64,000 nucleotides of DNA, taken from the NCBI GenBank assembly GCA_030522415.1, contig CM060107.1, positions 27,184,571 to 27,248,570 on the forward strand. The letters run 5' to 3'. Made by a program: the position numbers and the translations under genes. Below the pieces are notes generated by a model. That model had not been told where the DNA came from. It saw nothing but the letters and a program-made list of their open reading frames with translations, and ran no database searches. How positions within the stretch are numbered: the first letter of the stretch is position 1; the number at the start of each line of letters is the position of its first letter. This DNA comes from Channallabes apus. Its lineage: Eukaryota > Chordata > Actinopteri > Siluriformes > Clariidae. Below are positions 37,901-49,534 of this stretch, in pieces.

Positions 37901-40900
37901 GGTAAGCAGTCACCCAGCACACTAACAACTGCCATCTGGCAAAAGTGATCACAGCTTTCAACCATGGTCGAGCAGGCTGATGAACAGATAATAACTTAAC
38001 TTAATAGCTGAATGGTTACTTTACTCTTCATCAGTGCAATTTTTTTTTGTGTGTACAATTTAAAGCTGTTTAAGCAATTATGTGTGTTGTGTTTACTCCA
38101 TTACACATAAGCAACCTACCTAAGCCTTATTATAAGCACTTTTATGTGCATATATTTTGGATGCTGTGCAATGGATTAACATGACTTTACAGTGTTGGAA
38201 TATACTGTATATCAGATATAATATATAAGAGTTAACTATATAAACACCAAAGGACAAAAGTAAATGTAAACTGTTAGATTGTAGACACTGACAGAAGAAA
38301 CTATATAGAAGAAAATGTTCTACCTATTCTGTCTGCAATTTCAGCCTTGGTCATGACATCAACATCAGTGTCATTGAGCAGCGTGTGCCCTAGGTCTTGG
38401 TTCATAGAGAGCTCACTGCGAAGATGGCTGTTCTGCTCCTCTAGACTGGCCATCTGAGAGCGCAGAGCGAGGATGTCTTCTGCCATTTTACGCATGGCAG
38501 AACGATAGTTCTCCACCTCCTGATGGATAGAGAAATTAATATTTGTCTAGAGGATTTGAAAGGAACTGCAGAAAGATAAATGTTATGTCACTGAATGTCT
38601 GAAGCAGTGTAGGTGCATTACTCATGAGTACTGTGGCAATGCTCCCCAGATGCATGGAAATATTTCCATTAAGGTACAAACTCAAATATGATTTAATATT
38701 GAAAAGAAAAATAATTCTCTTTACAGTAAGCTTGTCATTGTCCAGCACATTGGACATAAACACATTTGACTTATTCACACTAGAAATTTTAAACATCAGA
38801 GTAGTTCTGAAAACCACTTTCTTGCCAGCCGATTGTAGTTACTAACCCTATTCAGTAGGTGTCCTCAGACCCTTTATGTGTCAAATACAAACACAGAATT
38901 TAGATTGGAGCATGTTCCACACTGCCATAACAGGATTAACACCAGTCACTTTTTATGCTGTGTTTGTCTCAGCTGCCTTCATGTCTGCCTAATTAACATC
39001 CATGTATTATCATTATAATCATGTTGAAGCAAAAGTGGGACATGACAAGAATGCAATGAAGAGAGAGGATCACTTCTGTATCTGTTTATGTAAAAATAAA
39101 TTGCCAAATCCCTTCCTTATAGGACAGCATAACTTAATCTGATTTGCTGACATAAATGTTTTATATAACATCTCATAAAAAAGAGACGTTAAAAATAAAA
39201 ATCTTTTTAATTTAGGAAATTAATATTTTTTGGGGTAAATGCATTTGTTTTAAACATGTTTACAAGTTTAAATTTTCTGTGATACAAATACTGTAAATAC
39301 CATGAGTATGTAAGAACATGACCTCATGCAAACTTCATACACATTTCAAATAACTACAAGTGGTTTTCTGCCTAAACCATCCAAACCCTGACTTTAATTA
39401 CTTTAATTGCTTTAAATGGTAGCTCACCTGGATATGGTTGCTGTATCATGTCTGACCCTGTGCTTTGACCCCAGTTTTATAACAAGTTGGAATGTGCGAA
39501 GAAATAATTTTACTGTGCTGTAATGTACAATGCCTCCTGATGTGTTGAGATCATCAAACAACTTTTAATATCACACAAAAATAACCCTGGGAAAATACAA
39601 AATAAAAAAAATACACAATGTTTCAAAATAATGATTTCATTTATTAAGAAATTAAAGTTAAAACCTCAAACCTGCCTGGCCCTTTGTGAAAAAAATAATT
39701 GTCCCCTATTTCTTCCATAACTCGTTCCATAACTTCATAACTGGTTGTGCTGCCCTTGGTGGCAACAACTGTAGTCAACGTTGCAATAACTGGCAATGAG
39801 TCTTTCGTGTCACTCCTCTTAGCAGAATTGTTTTAATTCAGCCACATTGGAGGGTTTATCCTGTTTAAGGTCGTCCTATAGCATCTCAGTTGGATTTAAG
39901 TCCAGACTATAACTAGGTCTCTCTAAAACCTTAATTTGTTTTTGAGCCATTCAGAGGTGGACTTGCTGTTGTGTTTTTTGATCATTTCCCTGCTGCACTA
40001 CTCAAATTTGCTTGAGTTTGAGGTCACAAGCTGGACATTCTCCTTCAGGATTCTCTGAAGGGCACAGAATTCATCGTTCCATCAAATTTAGCCAGTTTTC
40101 CAGGTCCTGAAGCTAAAAAGCAGCCCCAGACCATCACACTACCACTGCCATGTTTTTTTTTCTCATTTTTTTAATGATGTGTTAGTTTACACCAGATTAA
40201 ACGGGACGCACACCTTCCAAAAAGTTTAACTTTTGTCTCATTTGCCCAAAAGTATCAAAATGTTTTTGAAAAATGTGAGATGAGCCTTTGCATTTTATTT
40301 TTATTTTATAGCAGTGGCTATCACTTTGGAACTCTACCATGGATGCCATTTTTGCCCAGTGTTTTTCATATTGTTGAAACATGAAGACTGACCAGTGAGG
40401 CCTGCAGTTCATTTGATGCTGTTCTGCGTTCTTTTATGAGCTTCTGGATGAGATGTTGTTGTGCTCTTGGAAGAATTTTGCCCACTCCTGGGAAGGTACA
40501 CCACTGTTCAAAATGTTCTCCATTTGTGGATAATGGTTTAAAAAAACATTAAAGACTAATATACTCTATGTCAATTACTTTGTTTTTTATCTGTTCTTGA
40601 ATTTCTTTAGATTGTAGATTGTGGAATGATGTATTGCTTTTTAAGATATTTTAGCATGCCTCACTTTGTCAGCCAGGTTCTAGTTAAGTGATTTTCCTGA
40701 TTCAACAGGTCTGGCAGTAATCACCACTGGATATACTGTAGCAAGTGAAATTTAACTCAACTTTTAAAAAAATGTTGTTAAGCACGGTTCATTCACTATT
40801 TCACATAGGGTCAGGTAGGGTTGGATAGCTTTTTTTTACCCTTAATAAAATTAATCATTAAAAAATTTATTTGTATAGTCCCGATCAAAAGTTTAAGACC

Positions 40901-43794
40901 ACTTGAAAAATGGCAAAAAATCATATTTTGCATGGTTGGATCTTAACAAGTTCCAAGTAGAGCTTCAACATGCAACAAGAAGAAATGGGAGTGAGACAAA
41001 ACATTTTTTGAGCATTCAATTAATTGAAAATAACGATTAAACCACAGTGGAGGGGGCGCCATAATGGTCTGGGGTGCTTTTTCCTTTAGTGGAACAATGG
41101 AGCTTCAGGATGGCTATGTCCAGATGTTGCAAAGAGCATTCCTCATGACTGAGGGTCCTCATCTGTGTGGTAACTACTGGGTTTTTCAACAGGACAACGC
41201 TACAGTAAACAATGCCCACAGGACAAGGGACTTCTTCCAGGAAAATAACCTCACTCTTGGCCCTTCCTGCGTGTTCCCCTGATCAAAATCCAATTGGGGA
41301 TGGCAACAGTTCCAGACAGTAGATGCCCTTCGTGCGGCCGTCTTCACTACTTGGAGAAATGTTCCCACTCACCTTATGGAAACGCTTGCATCAAGCATGC
41401 CGCAACAAATTTTTTAAGTGATCAACAATAAAGGTGGAGCTACTCAGTATTGAGTCCACGTTTGGAAGTTTGATTTATGTTTTGGGGGTGGGTTTACGTT
41501 TTTTTTTTTGGAGGTGTGGTTCTAAACGTTTGATCAGCTGTAAAACAGCCTGTTTCAGTTTAATCGTTATTTTCATTAAATTGCAGGCTCAAAAAATGAG
41601 CTCACTCCCATTTCTTCTTGTTGCATGTTGAAGCTTTACTTGGAAACTTGTTAAGATCCAACCATGCAAAATAATTTTTTGCCATTTTTCAAGTCGTCTT
41701 AACCTTTTGATCGAGACTATATTTGTATGGGTGTAATATTAAGGTTTTTGATAATTTATCGCTCACTCACTCATCTTCTATACCGCTTTATCCTGTCTTC
41801 AGGGTCGCGGGTACCTGGAGCCTATCGCAGAAGGCTTAGGGCATGAGACAGGGTACACCCTGGACAGGGTGCCAATCCATCTCAGGCAGTGGCGGCTGCT
41901 CTAAGACTACAAGGGAAGCTCCGCTTCCTCTACTATGTCAGTAAATAAATGCTCGTATTTATATTGGTTTTAATAAAAGTGCGCTAGAATGCGTTCAGCT
42001 TCATGACTAGCTCGTTCAGAATCAGGTATTTATTGTAGATTGTTTGACGCGATTTTCTTGTCATACATTTCCGTGCAGCACAGCGCGTTAAACCCTCCTG
42101 AAGCCCAGCTTCACTGGAGCTCTATGGGCAGCACAGAGGAGCTTTTTTCACTGCAGAAAAGTTGGACGGTAATTGGATAAATGCACCAAAATCCAAAATC
42201 GTCACATCCAGGGAAGATCAGCTTCTCTGGGAGTGAATGGAGTAGTGGGCGGGCCAGGACGCTGGGCTGCTGCATGGTGATTGGAGGAGCTGTTTAAAGG
42301 GCGGAACCCCTTTTTTGATTGACAGCATGTCTTAAGTACAGTATACATCAGCGCTACAGAGATTCGAGTTCAGTCCCATGTGGATTTGCAGGTGAAGTGG
42401 TACGACAAACTGCTGCACTCTGTATTGTTTGCTGGTGATATAAACCATTTTTGTTTGTACAAATCATTCTTTAAATAATAAAAAAATATATATATTATAG
42501 CACCCTGTCCAGGGTGTACCCTACCCAGGGTGTAGTGGCCGTCCAGGTCCCCCGCGACCCTGAACACAGGATTAAGCGGTATAGAAAATGAATGAATGAA
42601 TATATTATAGCGTTCTTGACTTTGCTCCTTGTTTCAGCATTGTAAAGTTAGTTCGTTCATATAATTAAAGTAGCTCGTGGAAGGGGAAACTAGCCAGAAT
42701 TTTTACGTTCAAATAACATAATGATTTTTATGATGAAGGCCTAATATGAGCTTCCCCTGTTTCAAAAGCTAGCAGCAGCCACTGATCTCAGGGTACACAC
42801 ATACAGTACACACACTCACACTCTCATTCACACACTACGGGAAATTTGGGCTGTTGGAGGAAACTGGAGTACCCTGAGGAAACCCAGCAAGCACGGGGAG
42901 AACATGCAAACTTCATGCACACAGAGACTGGAATCGAGCCTGGCTGGGTAACAAACCCAGACCCTGGAGGTGCAAGGCGACAGTGCTAACCACTATACCA
43001 CCGTGCCGCCTCAATCATTTACTGTATGTGTCTCAAATATGCATAAAAAACAAATAATAAAGAACAACAAAGAAAAACAAGGAAGGGGCACATCGTGCTA
43101 CAGTATGTTGAAAACTACATCGCATACCAATATTTTCAAATTGTATGTATTCAGTTTAGTACAGAGTTTTTATAAATTGTAAGTAGATTTACACACCTTG
43201 TACTGTACATCCCATGGATGAAAATTCATATTAATCACTGATTCATTCAAACACACCAAATACACTAAACAATATCAGCCCAACCTTCACATTGCTTTGA
43301 GTAGAATGGAATGAAGCGCTGCCTGGTCAACCCTGCTGGTGTCTGACTTTAGATCTTGGTATCATGTACTGTAGGTTCTAGTTCATAGCTCTGTCTATCA
43401 TTCAGTGCCCATCATTGTGATAAGGGGGAGGGGGGTGAGTATAAAGAGGATGGTCAGGGATGGGAGGAAAGAACACATGTGATTAGGAGATTCCAATCTG
43501 GGCCAGTGTGAAGGCAGCTCCCCTGGGTCCTCTGGATGAAATTGAGCGCCTAATTGAAAGGGCACAGAAGCAAGGTGAGAATCATGACTGATGATGAGAT
43601 GGGAGACTAGGGATTCACTGGGAGAGGAGAGAAGTGGAGGGATGGCATCTAATGAGGAGCATGTGCAAAGCCATATCATTTTGTTAAAATAAAAAAGTGA
43701 AAAGGATAAAGAAAGATAAAGACAAACAGTAAGCTCCCACTGAGAGAGTTAAGAAGAAAGAATAGCAGAAGCTTAGCTTCAGGACAAATGCATG

Positions 43795-43830
<36 letters not shown>

Positions 43831-44681
43831 ACTCACTCCGTTTCTCTCTTTGTGGGTGCCTGATGAAGTCATGCCAATATATTCTCTCTATTTCATTTCT
43901 ACCTCTGGTGTTTGGTTTGAACAGTCTGGCTGCCTGTGGCTAATTCTTTTGTTTCCCCAAAACACAGGAATAATAATAATAAAAAAAAGTAATGTTTTTT
44001 TTTTTTTTTTTTAAAGAAACAGTTTCAATTTAATCAATATTCTTATCCATGCTGCTGCATAATGGAACATGTGTAAATGTTAATCTATTCAAGCAGTGGC
44101 TGTATTTCCCTGGTGACAAAGAAAATAAGACAGACGTACATTGCTTCTATGAAAGATAAAATCTCTTTAGAGACTCTACTGGAGGTCTGCAAAAATTTTC
44201 ATATTTTTAGATAGATAGAAGTCAATGTCCTCATCTGACAGGGGCTTTGCAGATGGAGCTATAGGAGCTGTACTGTAGTATTAAATCACACAGTGGGTGC
44301 AATATGCAAAACTTACTTTCGTATTGTGTTCAGTAAACTCTGCAGTATGTGGATCATCAACCTGAACAATTGGCACTGGAAGTCTGAAATATTCCCAAAA
44401 GAACAACATTATAATTTTTTTTAATGGCAACAATGTAAACAAAAACAGTTTTAAATTACAATAGAAGTAAGTATAGCTAAAATTAAAATTGAAGCAGGTT
44501 ACCTCTCATGTGGAGAATAGATTTCAAATGTTTGGTTGAGCTCTAAGCCCCTCTTGGAATTTTTCTGTTCCTTTGGTTCTCCATTGCTCTGTTGAGGAGC
44601 ATCACATGTCCTGAAGAAGTGCTGATATTCTGGGAGGATCTTTGCAAGGGCATCATATGAGGGTAAATCAAATCCATCCCT
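34982..44681 (-). CDS. ccdc33: Coiled-coil domain-containing protein 33, C-terminal half
   Basis: A coiled-coil protein whose vertebrate orthologues are mostly expressed in testis and ciliated tissue; its biochemical role is not settled. Exons in transcript order (+ coordinates): 44681-44503, 44383-44317, 38519-38324, 37034-36946, 36622-36491, 36286-36196, 35936-35812, 35286-35203, 35113-34982. All phases join and give 364 codons plus stop. Diagnostic stretches are [58 protein letters not shown], and [12 protein letters not shown] near the end, matching CCDC33 as I know it from mammals. Most residues from about 80 onward form heptad-rich coiled coil. The N-terminal C2-type region of mammalian CCDC33 was not found; it may be missing, diverged or outside what I can recognise. 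A 5.8-kb intron (38520-44316) holds several transposons. The gene converges on cyp11a1. Confidence 0.9.
39560..40865 (-). mobile_element. Tc1/mariner fossil, family C, nearly full length
   Basis: Read on the minus strand, this is a common teleost Tc1 element with its frame destroyed. The + strand shows, in order, GGATTTAAGTCCAGACTATAAC, CATTCAGAGGTGGACTTGCTG, AAAGCAGCCCCAGACCATCA, CACACCTTCCAAAAAGTT, GAGGCCTGCAGTTC and CTCCATTTGTGGATAATGG. These run from the 3' to the 5' part of the transposase (GHGD-type motifs to helix-turn-helix). Many stops and gaps are present. It lies in the large ccdc33 intron. Confidence 0.8.
40877..41719 (+). mobile_element. Tc1/mariner copy with about 165-bp inverted repeats
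   Basis: The left arm (40877-41042) and right arm (41558-41719) are near-perfect reverse complements, from AGTCCCGATCAAAAG at the left tip to CTTTTGATCGAGACT at the right tip, flanked by TA. Between them 41043-41283 encodes part of a DDE transposase ([10 protein letters not shown], then [15 protein letters not shown], the second-aspartate block). The N-terminal DNA-binding half is missing, so the element is deleted and inactive. Long terminal repeats of this type match the IR/DR class of Tc1 elements. Confidence 0.85.
41887..42784. mobile_element. Non-autonomous hAT element, 898 bp, with 8-bp TSD
   Basis: Ends are CAGTGGCGGCTGCT (41887) and AGCAGCAGCCACTG (to 42784), inverted repeats with one mismatch. 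Both sides carry the 8-base direct repeat ATCTCAGG (41879-41886 and 42785-42792), the diagnostic hAT duplication. No transposase is encoded. It contains a younger 5'-truncated SINE at 42502-42599. Confidence 0.92.
42502..42599 (+). mobile_element. 5'-truncated SINE inside the hAT element
   Basis: Only the last 100 bases of the SINE are present (CACCCTGTCCAGGGTGTACC to the GAAT tail). The flanking direct repeats ATATATTATAGC occur at 42490-42501 and 42600-42611. A 5' truncation with a perfect 12-base duplication is the product of target-primed reverse transcription. Confidence 0.9.
43799..43838. repeat. (CT)n then (CACT)n microsatellite
   Basis: About 14 CT units followed by three CACT units, inside the large ccdc33 intron. 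Confidence 0.95.
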
Positions 44682-44865
44682 CTGAAGATGAACAAAATAC
44701 ACAGAAAAGAAGCAGATCATTAAATAATCACCATTTGCTAAGAAGATGTAAATTATGTACAAATGCAAATACATTGTGTAGAAAGTCCGTTATTGACACA
44801 TTTTCGTGAATTATATCTGAAGAAATGGATATTAATGACTATACAAATAGTGTATACAGTTTTTA

Positions 44866-44880
44866 TTATTATTATCATTA

Positions 44881-44913
<33 letters not shown>
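44866..44913. repeat. (ATT)n microsatellite
   Basis: Interrupted ATT units with a T run in the middle. Confidence 0.9.
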
Positions 44914-45256
44914 GTAAAACCATATACTGTAAAAGACATCTCAGGTTTCAGTCCTGTTATCAAATTCAGTCTTAGCTGCAAGAAACAAATTTTACTTGTG
45001 TATTATGGTGTTATATTGCGATAAATAGTTTTTAGTCGCAATACAGTAGAACACCATAATACAGAAGTAAAAGCTAAGCCCTTTTAGACAAACACTGCTG
45101 TGTTTGCCTTCTCTGTGAAGAAATTAGATGCTGATCTAGGAAAAACTTTACAATCTAGATAAATTAAAGAATCAATAAGCAATTCACAAAATTGTTCAGC
45201 TTTACCACCATCAGTCTATTATACAGTACGCACTCTTTACTGATAGCATACTGTAC

Positions 45257-45301
45257 CTGTGTAGTGGCAGGAAGGACAAGTGGTTCTTTAGAGCTTTGCA
45301 T
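45257..45301 (-). CDS. ccdc33: Possible first coding exon of ccdc33
   Basis: On the minus strand an ATG (45301-45299) opens a 15-codon frame, SKEPLVLPATTQ at its end, running into a good donor (CAG|GTACAG, donor at 45256-45255). The phase is 0 and joins cleanly to the exon at 44681, which also starts in phase 0 with RDGFDLPSY. An in-frame TGA lies five codons upstream of the ATG, so either this is the start or an acceptor lies in between. The joining frame and position are the only support. Confidence 0.35.
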
Positions 45302-45579
45302 TATATTTGGGATTCATAAATATTATGTGTGGTAAGAGAAAGAGCACTAGACATAATGAAAGTACCACCGCTGAAACTAGGCTGTTTCTACAACACAGAC
45401 TTTGCTTAGCAACTCCCATAACTGCAATGACTTCCCGCTCTTATCTGTGTTCAGACTGCATTTTAATGAACTTGTCACGAGTAACATGCTGTAAAGAAGG
45501 CATTTTTCTTTTAGTAAAGTAACATGGGAAAAAAGAAAAATAAATCATTAAGGCACCTGAAAACTGGGTTAAATTATTA

Positions 45580-46130
45580 AAGCCCAATGAAAGACCCCGC
45601 CCCGCCTTCATCATCTTCTAATGAATGGTCTGTTTGCGCAGAAGGAGAAGAAGATTGATGAGCGAGTTCTGTGATCATGCTGTGAAAGCCTTGTTCCTTA
45701 TTCTGACTCTGGCTGGCAGCACAGCAAGACAAATGTTAACTTCTGAATACAAGATGTCCTTCCCTCCATGACACAAATCAATAATCCATTAATTCGACTG
45801 TCTATATATAGATTTTACATTTTAGTCTTGGTAATTCTGACTTTCTGATGATTTAGATTGAAAACCGGAATACTATTCCTAAGTGATTGAAATGCTGATC
45901 ACTTTGTCTGTTATTTTTTCTCTCTTAGTTTAGACATAAGCACACCCACCGCAGTGTTACGTTTCTTTAAGTGAATGGCCACCACCAATGAGATTAATAT
46001 GAGTGAAACCACATGACCACAGTTCCCCAAAAGCTGGTACTGTAGGTTGCATAGCGACAGTGGAGAAACAAACCCTATAATATTTTCTATGCGTCGAGGA
46101 CACAGCCAATAGCAACCTCTAAGACATTTA
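45580..46130 (-). promoter_or_regulatory. Candidate ccdc33 promoter region
   Basis: The minus strand contains GTCGCTATGCAACC (46046-46033), which resembles the X-box bound by RFX factors that drive ciliary genes, and GGTTGCTATTGGCTG (46116-46102), which combines an X-box half with an inverted CCAAT box. Nearer the gene, CCCAATG and CCCCGCCCCGCC (about 45582-45608) supply CCAAT and GC-box motifs. The location fits upstream regulation of ccdc33, but each motif alone is common. Confidence 0.3.
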
Positions 46131-46549
46131 GACATAAATGGTACATTTTCATAGATGCAAATCCTTAACAACTCAATCTGTCAGGCGTGCAAAGAAGAAC
46201 TCTTGACAAAGCCTTATGCACAACACAGTAGCTATACTTTATGTATTAGACTTTCTTACCTAGCAAAGATTCCTAATGTGGTTTTTACATTTCTGATTTA
46301 ATACATGATTAATAATTAATTCCATCTTTCCTGCCAACTGCTTCCGAGAGAGAAGGAAAAAAAGAGAAGTGTGTAGGAAATAAGAGAGATCTGAGAACAA
46401 TGGAAGGAAAGACAGGCAGTAATTAACCAAAACCCATAAATAAGTATCTAATTAAATGTTCATTATTATCCATTAAATCACACTGAATTATTATTATTAT
46501 TATTACTATTATTATTATACAAATGTATGTTCATGTCACATTTAATGGT

Positions 46550-46965
46550 TCAGTTACCAGTAGAGAGAGAGATGGAGCGAGAGAGAGACAGATAGTCAGA
46601 AAACAGACAGATAGGGAAAGAATATGAGTGATATGACACCAGGTGGCAAGCTGATTGCTGTGCTCTGTGAGCTCTATGCTTGGAGACTTGCCTCTGTCAT
46701 CCTTGCATCAGTATTCAGGACACAGCCTGCTAAATGCAGCAAATGGGCCTTCAGAAGACTGACAGACTCAAGTCTGTCGCCGCCACACAGAGCTCAATTA
46801 GCCTGTCAGAACAGGGCTACGTCCCCGGAGGATCCCTTGCTGTTGCTCCTGGGCTCTGTCTGCACCTTCTCCTCCTTTCTCCTTCTCAAGTCTTTATTAC
46901 CTTTTCCAGTGCTCATATTTATTTGTTACATTTTTATCTGGTAATAGTGTCTTCTTACTGATTTT
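46550..46965. other. Complex GC-balanced block, function unknown
   Basis: 46624-46944 is open on the + strand for 106 codons, but without a domain, a good start context or splice sites I can trust. The middle (GTCTGTCGCCGCCACACAGAG, then GGCTACGTCCCCGGAGG) stands out from the AT-rich flanks. It could be a conserved non-coding element or part of an unrecognised transcript. Confidence 0.25.
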
Positions 46966-46975
46966 ATCCATTAAA

Positions 46976-47040
46976 ATTATATTATTATATATTATTATAT
47001 ATTATATATATTATTATATATATTATTATATAATAAATTT
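46976..47040. repeat. AT/ATT-rich low-complexity tract
   Basis: Alternating ATT and ATAT units form a self-complementary tract of about 60 bases. Confidence 0.9.
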
Positions 47041-47146
47041 AAAAATTATATAATATTGTGATTCAATTTTATCAATTTCTATGATACATTTTTTTCAACA
47101 TTTGTGTCAGGCTTGTTTTGTTATCTCAAAAGTAAAGATATACTGT

Positions 47147-47470
47147 ACACCAATCAGCCACAACAACCACTGCCAGATGAATTGAATAACATTGATTAGC
47201 AATTATATACCAGTAAACTGGAGACAGGATCATGGGAACCCATGGCTTACACATTCTTACAGGGACCAAAGGCTAACCCGTCTGGTCCTATCCTACATAA
47301 AAGCCATGGGGGCAACTGTACAACCCACAGCACCGAAAGGATAGAAGGGGACATCTTCGTGCTAGACACCACGGCAGACACTCAGAGCTCATGTGCTGTC
47401 ATGCCCTGGCGCTGACCCAGTGGTTTAAGGGGCATCTGCACATTACAGGGCATAATGTTTTTCATTTTAA
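47147..47470 (+). mobile_element. Tc1/mariner remnant, family A, internally deleted
   Basis: It opens with the family terminus (ACACCAATCAGCCACAAC) and a GAATTGAATAACATTGATTA segment. It then jumps to mid-element wording (GGCTAACCCGTCTGGTCC) and to 3' wording (CATCTTCGTGCTAGACACCAC, GGCATAATGTTTTTCAT). The coding part is mostly lost. Confidence 0.65.
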
Positions 47471-48228
47471 TGATCAGAGAAACAATGAGCTCTGAGCTCT
47501 GTTCATATCTTGAATAAAGTTTCCTTTAAGCCCCAAAGTAATGCTTATTTAATAATTTAACAAATATGCACAGTTTACAAAATTTTCAATTGACATGCTT
47601 TCTATTTATTATAACTGGTATTTGAATGTGAATTGCATGTCATATCATACATCATGTATTCTTCAATACTTTTTAAAATCTTAAAATTTTTTTCATCTGA
47701 ATCTGAGAGGATGTAGAGAGGATCCCTTTGCACTCCACCTTGTGATCTACTCCAGAAATACTATAGCATGGATTTGACTTCATGCACAGCTCGCAAATAG
47801 CTAAATTTACTTGCTTGAGACAGCTTCTATAATTAAATTTATCATATAAAGTGACCTGACTGAAGTGTGAGCATGAACATGTGAGGTGCAATGGCTGATC
47901 CTAATTCATCTTTGATAACCTGAAACAACATTACCACGACTTAAATCAATCTACACTCTATTGTTTGGTTTAGGTTATTAGTTTAGGCCAAGGCCTGTCA
48001 GTAAACTGCCTGGTCAACGCTTTTTGTGGGATTTGTGTGTGGCGCTGCTTATGAGTGTGAATGGTATGTGCGTGTCAAGGACAGAAGGCTTGGTGAAGGA
48101 CATGTCGCTGGATAAGATGCATAGTAATAAACATTTGTGGTGCAAAAACCACAGCTACTGTTCATATAGATTCTGATTAAACATTTAATGCGTACAGCAA
48201 AAAATTATCACAACATATTAATCAGAAC

Positions 48229-48469
48229 ACTCCGGTTTCCTCCCACAGTCCAAAGATATGCAGGTTAGGCTAATTGGCGTTCCTAAATTGCCCGTAGTGT
48301 GTGATTGGGTGTGTGAGTGTGTGTATGTGTGTGTGCCCTGCGATGGATTGGCACCCTGTCCAGGGTGTACCCCGCCTAGTGCCCGAAGTCTCCTGGGATA
48401 GGCTCCAGGTCCCCCGCGACCCTGAACACAGGATTAAGCGGTATAGAAGATGAATGAATGAATGAATGA
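48229..48469 (+). mobile_element. 5'-truncated SINE with 14-bp TSD
   Basis: The copy starts in the SINE body at CTCCGGTTTCCTCCCACAG and runs to the GAAT tail. Perfect direct repeats ATATTAATCAGAAC flank it at 48215-48228 and 48470-48483. Its sequence is very close to the copy at 62.8 kb, so both are fairly young. Confidence 0.92.
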
Positions 48470-48483
48470 ATATTAATCAGAAC

Positions 48484-49435
48484 TAAAATGATAAAATATT
48501 GTGAAAAATAATTAAACTGCAGAGGAATTATTTTTGGAAATTTATTAACACTTTAAGAACATAGTTCTCAGATGCACTGCAAAAATAATAGCAAGTGTAA
48601 ATACATTAAATATAGTTAAATATTGTGTGAGATGCCAAACACAACCCCGATGTGATGTTTGTTCATCATATCAGCTGGCTGATGACTCAATATCTCACAC
48701 ATAGGGGCAATTTATCATATCCTGTCCACTTACTGGCTTGGCTTTGGAAGTTGGAGAAAAACAAAGAACTTAGAAACCCACCAACAATTTTATGTAGACA
48801 GTAACTGCATATAAATTATTATTATCTTCATAAAAATCACTGCTACTGAGGATGGTGGATGGAGGATGACAAAGTGCCTTGAGCCACGCCCACACATGCC
48901 ATGCCTGTGCCATGCTACATACAATCAGATGTCAGATATACTGTAAGTCTCACTAAATCATCCAAATGTTAAACAAGTGAAATTATGTTGCTGGCTTTCA
49001 TTAAGTGTTAAGACAATGTTTAAACACAGACACAGCCTTTAATCCTTTTATTCAAATTTAGTTATGCAGATTCTTATGAATTTACAAGTGTGAAACCACG
49101 CTGGTGCACCATGCATGCCACAATTTTACGCTGCTGGTACACATTCACCAGTTACACCCGTCTCTTCCCTTAGGGCTTCTATGACCTTCTCAAAGTATAG
49201 TACAAGCATGGCATAATGGTTTACACTGAGAGTGACATTTACACATGCCAAGCTGAGCAGAAAAACACTTCACCTTTTTTTATGCACAACAGGAATATAG
49301 TTTCCTCTAGCTAGATATGCCTGAAAATGTGACAGGATTGGATTTACCTTTTTAAATAAAGCTGTAAGCAATAAGTGCAGGATGGTCTTAGACACATCTC
49401 GTCTTAAGAAAATTGATAGTGTAGTGGTAGGGGGA
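48484..49435. other. Gene-free stretch
   Basis: No exon or defined element is visible; frames are short and unsupported. Confidence 0.35.
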
Positions 49436-49436
49436 T

Positions 49437-49514
<78 letters not shown>

Positions 49515-49531
49515 TGTGTGTGTGTGTGTGT
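49436..49531. repeat. Long (GT)n microsatellite
   Basis: About 47 GT units with a single TATG interruption near 49507. Open frames of alternating V and C are translations of this repeat. Confidence 0.98.
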
Positions 49532-49534
49532 TAG

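Larger units (their letters stand above)
41765..43010 (-). mobile_element. SINE copy, antisense, interrupted by a hAT element
   Basis: Segments 41765-41886 and 42785-43010 are the reverse complement of the two halves of the tRNA-like SINE: 3' half first (TCTATACCGCTTTATCCTG), head last (CACTATACCACCGTGCCGCC). The break lies exactly at an 8-base duplication left by the hAT insertion. I could not see an outer target-site duplication for the SINE itself. Confidence 0.85.
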
